Below are positions 12,001 to 17,579 of a stretch of DNA of 64,000 nucleotides, piece by piece (the first letter of the stretch is position 1; every line of letters starts with the position of its first letter). The stretch is from Candidatus Omnitrophota bacterium (GTDB lineage Bacteria; Omnitrophota; Omnitrophia; Omnitrophales; Aquincolibacteriaceae). Both the position numbers and the translations under genes were made by a program. The notes below the pieces were generated by a model. The model made no database searches. It was given only the letters and a program-made list of their open reading frames with translations, and was not told the origin of the DNA. The stretch is from NCBI GenBank assembly GCA_030698625.1, contig JAUYMS010000035.1, forward strand, positions 73,950-137,949, read 5' to 3'.

Positions 12001-13234
12001 GGCGGAGATCGTCCAAGACTCCGGCGAGTGGCCTGCGATTGACGCCGCCATTCGTACCGCTCACGCCGATGCCCGGAAGAAAATCGAAGGCGGGCATAGT
12101 GACTGGTCCTCTTTCGTTAATGACTATGAGCAGACCGACGGATTCCGAGGAGTCAAACACTGGTTGGAATTTAAGCAGAGGCCGCAAGATGTACAGGCAT
12201 GGGTAGAAGACGTCTTTGTCGACCACGAAATATCGTCCGCAATATCCGGCCGACTCACTCGATGGATTCGCCGCTTCGGACCCGATGCGTACCGCATCTT
12301 TAAAGACTTGTCCAATCTGCCATCGCGGGATTTGCGGGAGTTGCATGATGCCGTGAGTGAGAGGAAAGCGATTCCCCGGTACGAGGATATTCAGAAAGCG
12401 ATCCCGAAGCTGAGGCAGTTGAGGGAGAATCAGAAAAGCCTTTGGGACGATATCCACTGGCTTGAATCTCACGCGGTGTGGCTGCGAGGACACGGTGAAG
12501 TGAATAATATCGATGTCGCATTTCCGCCCGAGTGGCTTAAGGAAATGCAAGAGAAGAGGCAGGCCGCGGAGCGTGTGAACCAGGAAATCGAGGAAATTAA
12601 GCGGAATGCATTCAAAGAACGGTCCGAGCTGAGATCAACCCTACCGCCCTTCCGGGACGCTGATGTGTCTCATGCTCTCCAGACTTTAGATGTCAGTGCG
12701 CGGGGGACTCTCACGATGCCGGTGGCGACCGTGGCCGCGCTTGTGCGTTCGGAACTGCGCGGCGGTACAGAAGCGGAAGCCGCGCGGCAGATCTTAGACG
12801 AACTTTATTTGGTGGCTTATCGTTGGAAGAAAGTTCGTATTTACTTCTACGGCAATACCGGAAACAATCACTCCCGGACAGAATACTATCTGTCACAATT
12901 GAGCCGGCTGTCGAATGTGGCTGTTACCGAAGCCGGTGTCGTCGAGACCCTCTCGCTGCGCGGGGAAGATGATCACGTCTCAGTGGATATCTCTGAGGCG
13001 GGGATACGGCCGACGAGCGGTTTGATGCCGAGCCGGCTGAAAGAGCACTTGAAGTTCGTGAAGTTACGGCAGCGGCCGGGCTTAATCCTCATGTCACTCT
13101 GGGTTACGCTGACCCAAGGCTCAGCCATCGGCCGGGGCGTCCACGAAGCAGACGGCTTCTTAGAGCCGCAGACGGCTCTGGAACAGCAATTTCAGGCCTA
13201 CCTAAATGAGCAGGTCGTTGAGTGGTCGGCGTAA
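2..13234 (+). CDS. Giant multidomain RSELR protein 1 (5' end outside window)
   Basis: The frame is open from base 2, so the ATG at 8 is internal; the first visible residues align with the middle of the N-terminal domain of the giant gene at 52618. Residues below count from that ATG. Order: C-terminal half of the TraB/Tiki-like domain (1-255, GGFH with H184); RSELR; 2H phosphoesterase (300-485, HITL at H352 and H429); about eight membrane segments (535-875) with some Mpv17/PMP22 resemblance; a long helical region; RSELR twice (1767, 1780); degenerate M50-like membrane domain (HGLGH 1836-1840); GlmS-like glutamine amidotransferase (Cys1971); two tandem SIS-plus-membrane units; another membrane block (3555-3690); RSELR followed by a Tat signal (R3919-R3920); then two more RSELR copies and an unrecognised C-terminus. 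The mix of cytosolic, membrane and exported modules is odd for one chain. Reading frame is certain; overall function is unknown. Confidence 0.9.
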   Translation, partial: EWMRFKKSYDQGKLLLIDYLKRSQAFVDTAAYSNISLLLEAEHSEDAALHERAKAMDGKTFFAEIEAMERDLARCYLATTRDRNIFNYYRVLSLLKRLSAIEVSAEEYQAVASRLAHLKTRKLARFIVGETGETIALSKEWEKNIRNAVNFYELAGRRDDAIEKSLAKYLRQDEEKAAVLVFGGFHKGRIIEILHRRGFSYHVVVPKITGVSSRHQEQYRKLMSRGYDRFEIPARVAKAARPASDISVVTVDPRQEPAFRAELRVLGSIVKSLQRRGQKAAPSEITLQLKSRSELRSPDRDSRFKGVNEGYSAVVMQVSEPVRSRILQFGKKIPGEDLFFQEYETDLARVKEPHITLQYRIETNDPSELARVVKSFGPIRVRLGKTGIFERPDAGYDVVFLQAEGERLHDLHNLIANDLDHDSPFLEFAPHITLAYVKKGLGVKYDSISELEGMTFEIDTVSFVQGNGDQTEIRLAEESPEPFARPAEEKASAAITKARGMQRAVGSVQMLDFAIADEKITTMPIPLQPRFGTRAWFESAAGLVRELAIGLFVITVFTALNFFVYLPWSAPLVAASPLMFFPTAMLFAVVTTYLGGFLAKRFKTYFSLSKYFQPDQTLRERIWNNIRETVIPEKKFVRIILQTFLFGLPVYGFFLFGWYIPHIIPGAGLLPALGRAAFVQLLLAPFFIDPVNYVVGRIFFEKKSFAESVRQARKNLPTFTLSAIVVWLGPTIFALYNPNAITTFVWLGIAQLIWTVISLLLLEKEKLNLNTKVKHFLKRRFGIVTDKNSDGVIGRVAWLFDSFYNLPWFGLYILILVYTFYFSTFIHLATVIYLTLQNPIIISDGVVIGMLLGGIAFYPFIYPVYRRLIRYEERIMDRTPLKGIFQRGGPPASIGEFNRMSNELHEQARIRAEFFDVFDGAEARSRLTDAEKGDHLRLSETQWKQENRGFSYLESTWLFNKYREISAFESAVRFYEESPNQVFRNSDSVRAGYVLALHQMGLSQIFNSRTSLSGRPYLDRASSAARTAINERIEDAMAVPLVDGYTVSDLVKELGRPYDAWRQPQVRLLVDAFNRRFNGEDLFAEPEFRFKDGRLKTGALLKRVEEKADFVEEAISTINKRIVESVYPDLYLGLAAAHKNKYILTSLLTTELKKPKRDRKVEMLDRWFLLYDTYFPEGLLKQQQFRMEKNNLSPLRVVAEYERNAQFASALIDEVEANGHRALYLAYEIYMEVFKQDLLNYHAGMNVVRALISFGGPADLIQAKELALIVRTSAEHGGPKSFWRNATLLEMALVQKDTRRVTQSFSRLLEVVQNDSAYESFRRHLERWRDLTVSRGESHDELDWVIKHLSSVAASRYKSEPVETLSTAASEDGRAQAMVQLMRSRERAREDSVTETIDRRVIRLDQYRTANLLPNNIAQGGFIVDILGSTADSDLIQGIVEYDVPGGVSLKDIKDPEEADQWINHFVDRVFGLVQWDDARQAYVRVYEDLDQVQHRELDAVMTGFRETVAARVSERGTTNALAAAAMGFGDARYVNFTKQRLSAAKARYDLKRDLRKALDELLVNKNADAFREALVEAESNNGREFAIAEMVIKAPIAMGTAGTGKRLMVEGSEGRHPLLVRELNEIEEEPIAIEIERDKSGVIQAVILRNGWYRDLYRFGYQRIEGEDLENLRSGEGLRVRDAVSAYDGDGKLVPSDVYLNFAPYAADRHQRTLSYTADGFYVGGHLVDKPSVEYFFDDDARAAFNSTMRRYLQTVGERHQSSGVTERSELRVQDEIQVVRSELRDGKGINVLPELIAVSWLLVMGNPVQSAAVLLPAFIFAAAISRLALFAAIGIHGLGHSLSSVLTDGKWTSEKVNYGDVLRGLLPFQEIPAPSRSVRETTPQADAGIEGPVRTRVKAASGIFFNAIAVYLLIAFGLPASAIAFSGFSLLGADLALYALAALASWNVVYAITSLADVRSILSGKATVFCCGVVGAIGYDETDLIKKIQAMMFFTLLRGQQAFGISQLFLYSERAFRRLAVEGEGIRDSVRVLDAYQPEESDRIGPKGIKVLNTKRGNLIRRFVRRWLFWGKIWEFANFKPLKGWFSFIAHSRYATVGPTSKLETHPHSWMDPRRVVQWRAQGDKLVVSERILSNRIVHNGDFNEFKTLFYKFMGKERTIPELKAWLERVLNTPNATTGDSPKIAGLMDFLITQGMWYSSVRFAYHTVIPESFNDVMDGEIPSEDDLTFWAAVFEDAFIETRDELLRADARSLADYDSDAVEALIRTVTERINRDPAVSFRFLGLPYEKRERFARASIYAFLENDSYRAAQTLLTNASDNSTFGLAIQSTTDVDKKRTVLVTKAQPMMISRDKSNGNIYHASEADAAKAKELIDRDNLELFRMDQTGEAVAIGLEQKNAYSLATRAEVPLAVVERRWVSAEDNPYVSTPPPAEAVKRGDVDPMTRDVLGIPAERKRVRDAWEGTSLDRNNLNLEAADNFAEDMIKKIAEQQALTETTGKAYRAATPDLLVVGLEKSEWVGENFVNNFSKIAPLPMRTISSNTFLREIVKTHQTLVGENTTVLFISESGQSFPTYQALVKAEELRRKGAIAETFILTHQFDTEMADAIGQAFHRSAPFTGRIFTTGSWPSHAEAASRAVVALDQTLTQLWLHIASRMVENDIPISGALQQSRQLLRDLKKDNGDLIAGSQAVVESEDLKSGALKTAWEIKATAWTTIFMKAAIFSTVLVGFPAVTASILGILGYSFVQALAITEGIALSAVLLRLFDTFLYTFGGGIIIVGLRVLGKWRGKSKGQIASRVGMWTLAIISARNHRFLGRFLREGFSLSPGLFTINPEAEDPETALHVLQPHRGWLILYDLPNGELSEGMALEQRAVLKLAPSFEGNRSLGATPQSTLLTTDEKLAAKSGRPTIVPHRSELRQEDGADLRADLIEGLFDSAIRLDAGYSFLSTVIGETATLKIPLWGNLRLWSWWRKRGGKRTDQAAQPVGRGEIDPVTQDVLRIPSERGRILNAWTIDSAVNTKNLAHADRFAEAMKTKAREYRELEETTGRRFVLETPDLLIIGHDQGLWAGEQFGDNLERIAPIHIRTVSENVFRQETSKANQKLVGKNTTILFIDESELTESTDDVAMGAGNFILTHRFDGETLGGARVLTTNAQPSRADIPSRTVVALQQTLTQLWLHTANAMAADGSATMGSPESSAELLELLYHKNSETVAASAAAINSVELREDASRWAWEVRTRATVAIFMKALVAVTVFAGFPVFAGLASHGFGVPFLTTLAVAEGVALLVYLFRLLDTLFYSFGGGVIVLILRVIAKLSGHSTGQIMSRMGARTIAISDPVNHRLLGNFLHKGVSRAHAVFGINRENADPDEAQHGWHPTTAWHVLLGAPDGRRSEALELEEGVITELADAFSQNAYFGARPQITTLTTNPNLAESTTGTVIVTRDAAPASDAETDLSADLKEGLFDSSRRLDAGFSYLSTLMRSVATVKLPVLGEVRLWAWWGTQAGTKTVTTPSPFEGPILEATRTPKLEEIPAEKEVAPLTLQAGGGTVTSARFQIRETPVSYYGIAWKFFTRDVFGHLTFLVLASIFSLSLLMHPWAIIQYAIFFVSILILDLWSYWHTTWKKNPNLGGAITFIISSIFFQGLMYVIDPNHILVTFIPGLYLHRYILIPFVVPLLLAYVGRFLLRQRADTPGRVKKYVTQEIPRGRFITRRFIGDEYPKAHPALFPDGTVSPAFERNTTAAYNLLMAAGHRHEGIQFIFERILQGIEEAQGLEGLQKLDLSFDLDKIFLIYADTQTLSGEAVVKKYLLGFNPSLAALQKDETAMDEILAKYENLTNEFTGILDSSAILQQLHRLASQNLDALTSKEDILALLANFLGGLRPSNVMLLERRLQHLEEVLKIVDEEQRHGRSELRSTTRREFLKQLAATPIALQMAGWEPAARTVQPMNWLVKHLGSKLAPELTRAWKRSQDRVNVPTLLTKVLSVSFRVLREQSGVWAEIVQDSGEWPAIDAAIRTAHADARKKIEGGHSDWSSFVNDYEQTDGFRGVKHWLEFKQRPQDVQAWVEDVFVDHEISSAISGRLTRWIRRFGPDAYRIFKDLSNLPSRDLRELHDAVSERKAIPRYEDIQKAIPKLRQLRENQKSLWDDIHWLESHAVWLRGHGEVNNIDVAFPPEWLKEMQEKRQAAERVNQEIEEIKRNAFKERSELRSTLPPFRDADVSHALQTLDVSARGTLTMPVATVAALVRSELRGGTEAEAARQILDELYLVAYRWKKVRIYFYGNTGNNHSRTEYYLSQLSRLSNVAVTEAGVVETLSLRGEDDHVSVDISEAGIRPTSGLMPSRLKEHLKFVKLRQRPGLILMSLWVTLTQGSAIGRGVHEADGFLEPQTALEQQFQAYLNEQVVEWSA
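905..1440 (+). other. 2H phosphoesterase (LigT-like) module in giant protein 1
   Basis: This module starts directly after the first RSELR. It carries the two HxTx signatures of the 2H phosphoesterase superfamily, HITLQ at H352 and HITLAY at H429, about 77 residues apart, as in LigT, CPDase and 2'-5' RNA ligase-like proteins. Those enzymes hydrolyse 2',3'- or 1'',2''-cyclic phosphates. The substrate cannot be read from sequence. Both catalytic His and Thr residues are present, so an active enzyme is plausible. Confidence 0.75.
5360..5905 (+). other. Degenerate M50 (site-2 protease-like) membrane module
   Basis: After the RSELR at 5345 come hydrophobic segments, then HGLGH (1836-1840) where M50 intramembrane metalloproteases have HExxH. 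The general-base Glu is Gly. A later membrane segment has an Asn pattern (FFNAIAVYLL) and a third contains NVVYAITSLADV, roughly where M50 has its N...LDG motif. It is probably a catalytically dead relative. The module ends about 25 residues before the amidotransferase Cys. Assignment rests on motif spacing only. Confidence 0.5.
5912..7318 (+). other. GlmS-type class II glutamine amidotransferase module
   Basis: The key GlmS glutaminase motifs appear in order: CGVVGAIG with nucleophile Cys1971, RGQQAFG (from 1998; GlmS RGYDSAG), HSRYATVGP...HPH (from 2091; GlmS HTRWATHG...HPH), HNGDFNE (from 2139; GlmS HNGIIEN) and a C-terminal part ending in DPMTRDVLGIP, matching the HYMQKEIYEQP joint. The family releases ammonia from glutamine and feeds it to a SIS-domain isomerase. 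In GlmS the Cys is residue 1 and its free amino group is the catalytic base. Here it is deeply internal, so activity would need cleavage just before it. There is a large insertion between the RGQQ and HSRY motifs. Confidence 0.8.
7319..8926 (+). repeat. SIS-plus-membrane unit, copy 1
   Basis: First of two tandem units offset by about 1,656 bases (552 codons). It opens with the GlmS-like joint DPMTRDVLGIP, then a SIS fold with a good phosphosugar-binding loop FISESGQS (around residues 2563-2570; GlmS has TLSQSGET) and a helix like GlmS ASTKAFTTQL. Three or four membrane segments follow, then a soluble tail. An RSELR at 8750 sits inside the tail of this copy. Confidence 0.75.
8975..10514 (+). 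repeat. SIS-plus-membrane unit, copy 2 (degenerate)
   Basis: Second tandem unit, collinear with copy 1 from DPVTQDVLRIP through the membrane segments to the Trp-rich end. The sugar-binding loop has decayed to FIDESELTES and part of the SIS domain is deleted. The position matching the RSELR in copy 1 reads TRDAAPASD, so the motif is absent here. It probably keeps a structural role only. Confidence 0.7.
11738..11850 (+). other. RSELR followed by internal Tat-type signal peptide
   Basis: RSELR (11738-11752) is followed after three residues by TRREFLK, a match to the twin-arginine consensus S/T-RR-x-F-L-K (Arg3919-Arg3920), then a moderately hydrophobic stretch (LAATPIALQMAG) as in Tat leaders. 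It lies about 3,900 residues inside the protein. Confidence 0.7.
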
Positions 13235-13274
13235 TTCCTCACCTTTTTTAAAACCTTATCCCTATATTCTACAA

Positions 13275-13286
13275 CGCCTTAAGGCG
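13275..13286. promoter_or_regulatory. 12-bp perfect palindrome upstream of HTH-receiver gene
   Basis: CGCCTTAAGGCG is a perfect loopless palindrome about 30 bases upstream of a putative -35 box. It could be an operator for the regulator encoded downstream. No T-run follows, so it is not a typical terminator. Confidence 0.35.
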
Positions 13287-13316
13287 ATCGATCTAAACGA
13301 ATCAAACAAATCAAAC

Positions 13317-13344
13317 TTGCAAAACGATGTTCTCGTGGTAGGAT
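13317..13344 (+). promoter_or_regulatory. Putative sigma-70 promoter of the HTH-receiver operon
   Basis: TTGCAA (13317-13322), a 16-base spacer and TAGGAT (13339-13344). A GAGGAGG ribosome site (13354-13360) and the ATG at 13368 follow. Confidence 0.45.
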
Positions 13345-13367
13345 TTTTTCTACGAGGAGGACCTGCC

Positions 13368-13970
13368 ATGAGCCGATACTACAGCACTTATGAAGTTGCC
13401 AAGATGTGTCATGTTACACCGGGTTCCGTCAATCGCTGGATTCGCGACGATAAGATCCCGTCTTCCCTGACGGCCGGCGGTCATCATCGTATCAGCCGGG
13501 AGGACATCATTAAGTTGCTCGAGTCATTGCGTCTGCCGATTCCGGAAGAGTTGAACTGCGGCGCCCGGGAAAGGACCCCGGCCCGATTTCTCATTGTTGA
13601 CGACGAAGAACCCGTGCGCCGTTTTCTGAGGCTTTTTTTCGAGCGGGATTACCCGGAATGCAAGGTAGATGAAGCCGGCGAAGGTTTTGCTGCGGGATGG
13701 AAAGCGAACGGGGCAAGGCCGGATCTGGTCATTCTGGATCTTATGATTCCCGGATTCAACGGATTTCGCGTGTGTGAATTTATCCGGGGACGCGAAGAGT
13801 TGAAGCATACAAAAATTCTAGCCGTAACGGGTTTTGGTGAAGAAAATCGCGAGAGGATCTTAAAACTCGGTGCGGATGAATTTCTCACCAAGCCCCTTAA
13901 TGTTGAAAGCCTTAGAGCCACGGTGAGTTCTCTCCTGGAAACAAAAGCTCATGAATCCAAAGGCGTTTAA
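13368..13970 (+). CDS. HTH (MerR/excisionase-like) plus receiver-domain regulator
   Basis: A 200-aa regulator. Residues 1-60 form a MerR/excisionase-type helix-turn-helix (STYEVAKMCHVTPGSVNRWIRDDKIP then GGHHRIS). From about residue 70 there is a CheY-like receiver with the acidic pair DDEEP, phosphoacceptor Asp in VILDLMIPG and Lys in LTKPL. DNA-binding first and receiver last is the reverse of OmpR-type regulators. The frame is open upstream to 13206, but the ATG at 13368 is preceded by GAGGAGG and starts exactly at the HTH, so it was chosen. The 3' end overlaps the next gene by 20 bases, so the two are probably co-transcribed. A likely partner is the hybrid kinase two genes down. Confidence 0.88.
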   Translation: MSRYYSTYEVAKMCHVTPGSVNRWIRDDKIPSSLTAGGHHRISREDIIKLLESLRLPIPEELNCGARERTPARFLIVDDEEPVRRFLRLFFERDYPECKVDEAGEGFAAGWKANGARPDLVILDLMIPGFNGFRVCEFIRGREELKHTKILAVTGFGEENRERILKLGADEFLTKPLNVESLRATVSSLLETKAHESKGV

Positions 13971-14598
13971 AAGTTCGTATCTGCTTGGTGCCTTGGCAGC
14001 TATGATCCCTCTTGCGGTGTCTTGTTCACCGGCATCGCCGCCCGCCGTAGAAACCCAGAAACCAGAGCTGTCCAAAGCCGTTGTCTCCGTCCTGGAACGC
14101 AAAATTCGCCTTCTCGAAGGACTTCTGAGCGAACACGTCATCATCGAGACGCTTCGTGAGTCTAATCTGCGGCATGCGGAGACGACTCAGACAGATATTC
14201 TTCTCGCCGACAAAGAGTGGCGTGCGTCAACGGAACTGAGCGACTTCGTTAAGGGGTTTATCATTAATGCATGCGCTACGCGACTTGTTCAATTTCAGGA
14301 TGCCCATGCGGGGTTTGCCGAGATATTCGTGACGAACGCCAAAGGGCTCAACGCCTGCCAGACAAATCGAACGACCGACTATTATCAGGCGGACGAGGCA
14401 TGGTGGCAGGAGACATATAATGAAGGAGCCGGACATGCTTATTACGGTGAAATCGAGTACGACGAAAGCGCGCGATCCGAAGCCATCGGGATATTTGCGC
14501 CCGTCAGGGATGTGAGTGAGCGTACCGTGATTGGGATTGCTAAGGCGGTGATCCCCGTCAGCGATATCAAAAAAGAGATCGCCGGAGAGATACCGTGA
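13951..14598 (+). CDS. Lipoprotein with Cache-like sensor domain
   Basis: 215 aa. A short basic N-terminus and hydrophobic stretch end in LAVSC, a lipobox with Cys at residue 25, followed by SPASPP; the mature protein is probably membrane-anchored and periplasmic. The body (helix, then FAEIFVTNAKGLNACQTNRTTDYYQADEAWW, then EAIGIFAPV...VIGIAKAVI) resembles the single Cache/PDC folds found outside sensor kinases. It overlaps the regulator upstream by 20 bases and the kinase downstream by 4. It may be a detached sensory subunit for that kinase. The ligand is unknown; the Cache assignment is moderate. Confidence 0.75.
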   Translation: MNPKAFKSSYLLGALAAMIPLAVSCSPASPPAVETQKPELSKAVVSVLERKIRLLEGLLSEHVIIETLRESNLRHAETTQTDILLADKEWRASTELSDFVKGFIINACATRLVQFQDAHAGFAEIFVTNAKGLNACQTNRTTDYYQADEAWWQETYNEGAGHAYYGEIEYDESARSEAIGIFAPVRDVSERTVIGIAKAVIPVSDIKKEIAGEIP

Positions 14599-17117
14599 AG
14601 AAGGGAATCTTTCGCAGTCTACGCTCTAAGCTAGTCGCCTATATCTGTTTCTTGTCCTTGCCTGTACTTTTCTCCATCGCTTTTTTTCTCTATCAAAGTG
14701 TGAGGGATTCCGGTGCTTACGCCCAGGTCCTGCAGCAGAATGCCGCGATACAATTCTCGGCCCAACAGGCATTACGGGCAGCGCAGGCCGGAGAACTGCT
14801 TCTGTACCAAGCCTTGGCGCTGGACGAGACTGAGGATATCCAGCAGCTGCACGACCTTTACGGGCAGTACCGGGGCACGATGACGACCTTCGATATTTTT
14901 ATCAAGGCCCTCTGTTGGGGCACCGACAGTGAGGGCTTCAGAAATGCTGACGGCGGTTTGACCCTGGCTCAGTGGCAGAGGCGCAGTTGGCATAAGAAGG
15001 TTCATATTCAAAAGCCTCACTTATCGATCGAAACCTTGGCCAAAGAGGGAGGGAGCCATTACCGAATGTTCGCGAGGCACGGTGAAGACGCGATACGAGC
15101 GCTTCAAACCGGCTTTTACTATGCGCTGCAGGGCAAATCCGAAGCTGCTGCCAAACAACGCGAGATAGCGCTTAAAAGCAGCGATCAGGCAAAGCAGTAT
15201 GCTGAACGCATCAATGACGTGGTTGAGTCCCTGATGAAATTCACACAGGAAGCAACTGCCGAATCGTCTCAGGCGATATCCGCAGTAAAGTCATCCCGAA
15301 CTCTGATCAGTATGATCACCGGGATTATCCTGCTCATCGGTATCCCGATTCTCAGTTGGATTTATCTGACGCGCACGCTCGTGAATCCTTTGGTGCGATT
15401 GAGCGACGGGGTTCAGAGAATAGGCCCCGGCAGCTTGGACGAAAAAATTGTTATCGAAACAGAAGACGAAATCGGAAGACTTTCGCGACACTTCAATCGT
15501 ATGATCGATAACTTGAAGCACTCGACGGTGTCACGCGAGGCCCTTATGGCCGAAATCTTGGAACGCGGAAAGGTGGAAAAATCGCTGCGCCGGAGCGAGG
15601 AAAAGATCCGTCAGATCCTTGAGTCCACGGCAGAAGCCATCTATGGTGTGGATACCGACGGCAATTGCACGTTCTGCAATCCGTCGTGTTTAAAAATGCT
15701 GGGCTATCACTCTGCCGAGCAGCTCTTAGGTAAGAATATGCACAGCTTGACGCATCACAAGAGGCCCGACGGAACCGCGTATCCCGAAGACGCGTGCCGA
15801 AGTTATGATGCCTTTAGGAAGGGGGAGAGCGTTCATGTTGAGGATGAGGTGATGTGGCGCTCCGACGGGAATTCTCTTCCCGTGGAATACTGGTCCCATC
15901 CCGTACGGCAGGGTGACGCTATTGTCGGCGCGGTCGTGGCCTTTGTGGATATCTCAGAGCGCAAAAGCATGGAACAGCGGCTGCTTCAGGCACATAAAAT
16001 GGAAGCCGTCGGGCGGCTCTCGGGTGGGCTAGCGCATGACTTCAATAATCAACTTACTGTTATTGTCGGGTACTGCGCATTTCTTTTAGAGGACACGAGC
16101 GAAGACGACCCGCGCCTTGCGGAGATTGAAGAGATCAAAAAGGCCGCAGATCGGGCCCAGAATTTAGCACGGCAGGTATTGGCCTTCAGCCGTCAGAAGG
16201 CGTTGGAATCAAGCATCTTCAGGGTGGATCATCTCATCTTTGATATGGAACTCATGCTTCGGCGCCTTATCAATGAGGACATCGAGCTGGCCATTCTGAC
16301 GGAACCGGCTTTGAAGTCCGTAAAGATGGGGCAGGGGCAGATGGAACAGGTCATCGTGAATTTAGCGGTCAATGCCCGCGATGCGATGCCCACCGGCGGA
16401 AAATTATTGATTACGACCGAAAGTGCTTTGTTTGACGAAGCCGAAGCGCAAAAAGTAGGCTTGCCGCCCGGGGAATATGTCGCGGTCACTATCCAAGATA
16501 CGGGGACCGGAATGAACGAGGAGGTTAAAGGGCATCTCTTTGAGCCTTTCTTTACCACGAAGGGGCGCGGTGAGGGTACCGGTTTGGGGTTGGCCACCTG
16601 TTACAGTATCATGCGGCAGAATAAGGGATCGATTACCGTGGAAAGTGAAGTCGGAAAAGGTGCGAAGTTTATACTCTATATTCCTGCCGCCGAAGGATCC
16701 GTTGAAGATGAACGGTCTGAGAACTATTCCGGTGAAATGCCGGCAGGAGAGGAAACCGTGCTTCTGGTCGAAGACGAGGATGCTGTGCGTAAGCTGGCCG
16801 TAAAGATTCTCAGCCAACAGGGTTACCGGGTCCTGGAAGCCGAAAACGGTGAGCGGGCACTCCGACTGTGTCAGGGCGCAAGCAAGATCGATCTGGTCGT
16901 GACCGATGTCGTCATGCCTCGAATGGGCGGGCGGGAGCTCATCGACAAACTGAAAGCAGAAAAAGTCCGCACCAAGAAGAAAGTACTCTTTATGTCGGGA
17001 TATGCTGATGATCTGGACTTGTCAGATTACTCCCGCCACATGCATGTCGGTTTTCTCCAGAAGCCCTTTACCCCCGCCTCGTTGGCCCACAAAGTCCGGG
17101 AAGTCCTTGATAAATAA
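14595..17117 (+). CDS. Membrane hybrid histidine kinase (HAMP-PAS-HisKA-HATPase-receiver)
   Basis: 840 aa starting at a GTG whose last two bases belong to the TGA of the lipoprotein gene. A first membrane helix (about 12-32) and a second (about 235-260) enclose a helical extracytoplasmic region of about 200 residues. HAMP follows (NPLVRLSDGVQRIG), then a PAS domain (about 335-455), HisKA with phosphoacceptor His481 in AHDFNNQLTVIVGY, HATPase_c (NARDAM, DTGTGM, GEGTGLGL) and a C-terminal receiver with Asp in VVTDVVMPRMGG and Lys in LQKPF. The PAS-to-receiver layout matches the HDFNN class of bacterial hybrid kinases. It probably phosphorylates itself and then the neighbouring regulator. The signal is unknown. 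Confidence 0.92.
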   Translation: MKKGIFRSLRSKLVAYICFLSLPVLFSIAFFLYQSVRDSGAYAQVLQQNAAIQFSAQQALRAAQAGELLLYQALALDETEDIQQLHDLYGQYRGTMTTFDIFIKALCWGTDSEGFRNADGGLTLAQWQRRSWHKKVHIQKPHLSIETLAKEGGSHYRMFARHGEDAIRALQTGFYYALQGKSEAAAKQREIALKSSDQAKQYAERINDVVESLMKFTQEATAESSQAISAVKSSRTLISMITGIILLIGIPILSWIYLTRTLVNPLVRLSDGVQRIGPGSLDEKIVIETEDEIGRLSRHFNRMIDNLKHSTVSREALMAEILERGKVEKSLRRSEEKIRQILESTAEAIYGVDTDGNCTFCNPSCLKMLGYHSAEQLLGKNMHSLTHHKRPDGTAYPEDACRSYDAFRKGESVHVEDEVMWRSDGNSLPVEYWSHPVRQGDAIVGAVVAFVDISERKSMEQRLLQAHKMEAVGRLSGGLAHDFNNQLTVIVGYCAFLLEDTSEDDPRLAEIEEIKKAADRAQNLARQVLAFSRQKALESSIFRVDHLIFDMELMLRRLINEDIELAILTEPALKSVKMGQGQMEQVIVNLAVNARDAMPTGGKLLITTESALFDEAEAQKVGLPPGEYVAVTIQDTGTGMNEEVKGHLFEPFFTTKGRGEGTGLGLATCYSIMRQNKGSITVESEVGKGAKFILYIPAAEGSVEDERSENYSGEMPAGEETVLLVEDEDAVRKLAVKILSQQGYRVLEAENGERALRLCQGASKIDLVVTDVVMPRMGGRELIDKLKAEKVRTKKKVLFMSGYADDLDLSDYSRHMHVGFLQKPFTPASLAHKVREVLDK

Positions 17118-17134
17118 GGGGAAATTCCCCCCTT
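17116..17134 (+). terminator. Short inverted repeat after hybrid kinase gene
   Basis: AAGGGG (17116-17121) and CCCCTT (17129-17134) flank a 7-base loop. It lies right at the kinase stop codon but has no following T-run, and its right arm overlaps the -35 box of the next gene. It is at most a weak terminator. Confidence 0.25.
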
Positions 17135-17160
17135 GCCAATTCGCTATGGATCGGTAAAAT
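17133..17160 (+). promoter_or_regulatory. Putative promoter giving a near-leaderless transcript
   Basis: TTGCCA (17133-17138), a 16-base spacer, then TAAAAT (17155-17160). The ATG of the receiver gene is at 17171, only 10 bases after the -10 box, and no Shine-Dalgarno sequence lies between. Transcription would begin at or within a few bases of the start codon. Confidence 0.5.
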
Positions 17161-17170
17161 ATAGCCCCTT

Positions 17171-17563
17171 ATGAAAAAGAAGATTCTCCTCGTCGACGAC
17201 GATACTGATATCTTGCAGATGTTGGCCCCGCTTCTCACGGAGGAGGGCTTTGACGTCGACACCGCCCAAAATGCAAGTGACTTTCACCGCAAGGCCCTGC
17301 GCTCCCGCCCGGATCTCATCATCCTAGATATCGTTTTGGGTGAGGATCAGGGGCCAAGTGTCTATGACGCGCTCCTCGCCGAAGGTTTCAACAGAGAGGT
17401 GCCCGTCATTTTTCTATCCGGCCTCGAAGAGGAACACAGTTTTGGCACCGTTTCGCCGGGCCGGCATTTTGTCCTGCATAGCAAGTTCATCAGCACAAAA
17501 GATCTCCTCAAGGATGTCTACGCACTTCTCGACTCTTCCAGGGAAGTTTCAAAAGCTCGCTGA
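17171..17563 (+). CDS. Single-domain response regulator (CheY-like)
   Basis: 130 aa, one receiver domain. Acidic cluster VDDDTD, phosphoacceptor Asp in LIILDIVLG, Ser in IFLSG and Lys in HSKF are present. There is no output domain, so it would act as a phosphotransfer shuttle or by protein contact. It follows the hybrid kinase after 53 bases and is convergent with the pilus operon, whose last gene ends 16 bases away. It may have its own leaderless promoter. Confidence 0.85.
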   Translation: MKKKILLVDDDTDILQMLAPLLTEEGFDVDTAQNASDFHRKALRSRPDLIILDIVLGEDQGPSVYDALLAEGFNREVPVIFLSGLEEEHSFGTVSPGRHFVLHSKFISTKDLLKDVYALLDSSREVSKAR

Positions 17564-17579
17564 AGCCACACCGCCGTTC

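Larger units (their letters stand above)
875..12760 (+). repeat. Seven RSELR pentapeptide motifs in giant protein 1
   Basis: Exact RSELR is encoded at 875-889, 5306-5320, 5345-5359, 8750-8764, 11738-11752, 12620-12634 and 12746-12760. Copies lie mostly between recognisable domains, in stretches rich in charged or small residues. Codons differ from copy to copy, so this is a protein-level motif and not a recent DNA repeat. Its function is unknown to me. Confidence 0.9.

Noticed and set aside
13206-13367. Longer N-terminus for the HTH-receiver gene
   Set aside because: It starts inside giant gene 1, lacks a ribosome site and adds no domain; the ATG at 13368 has GAGGAGG.
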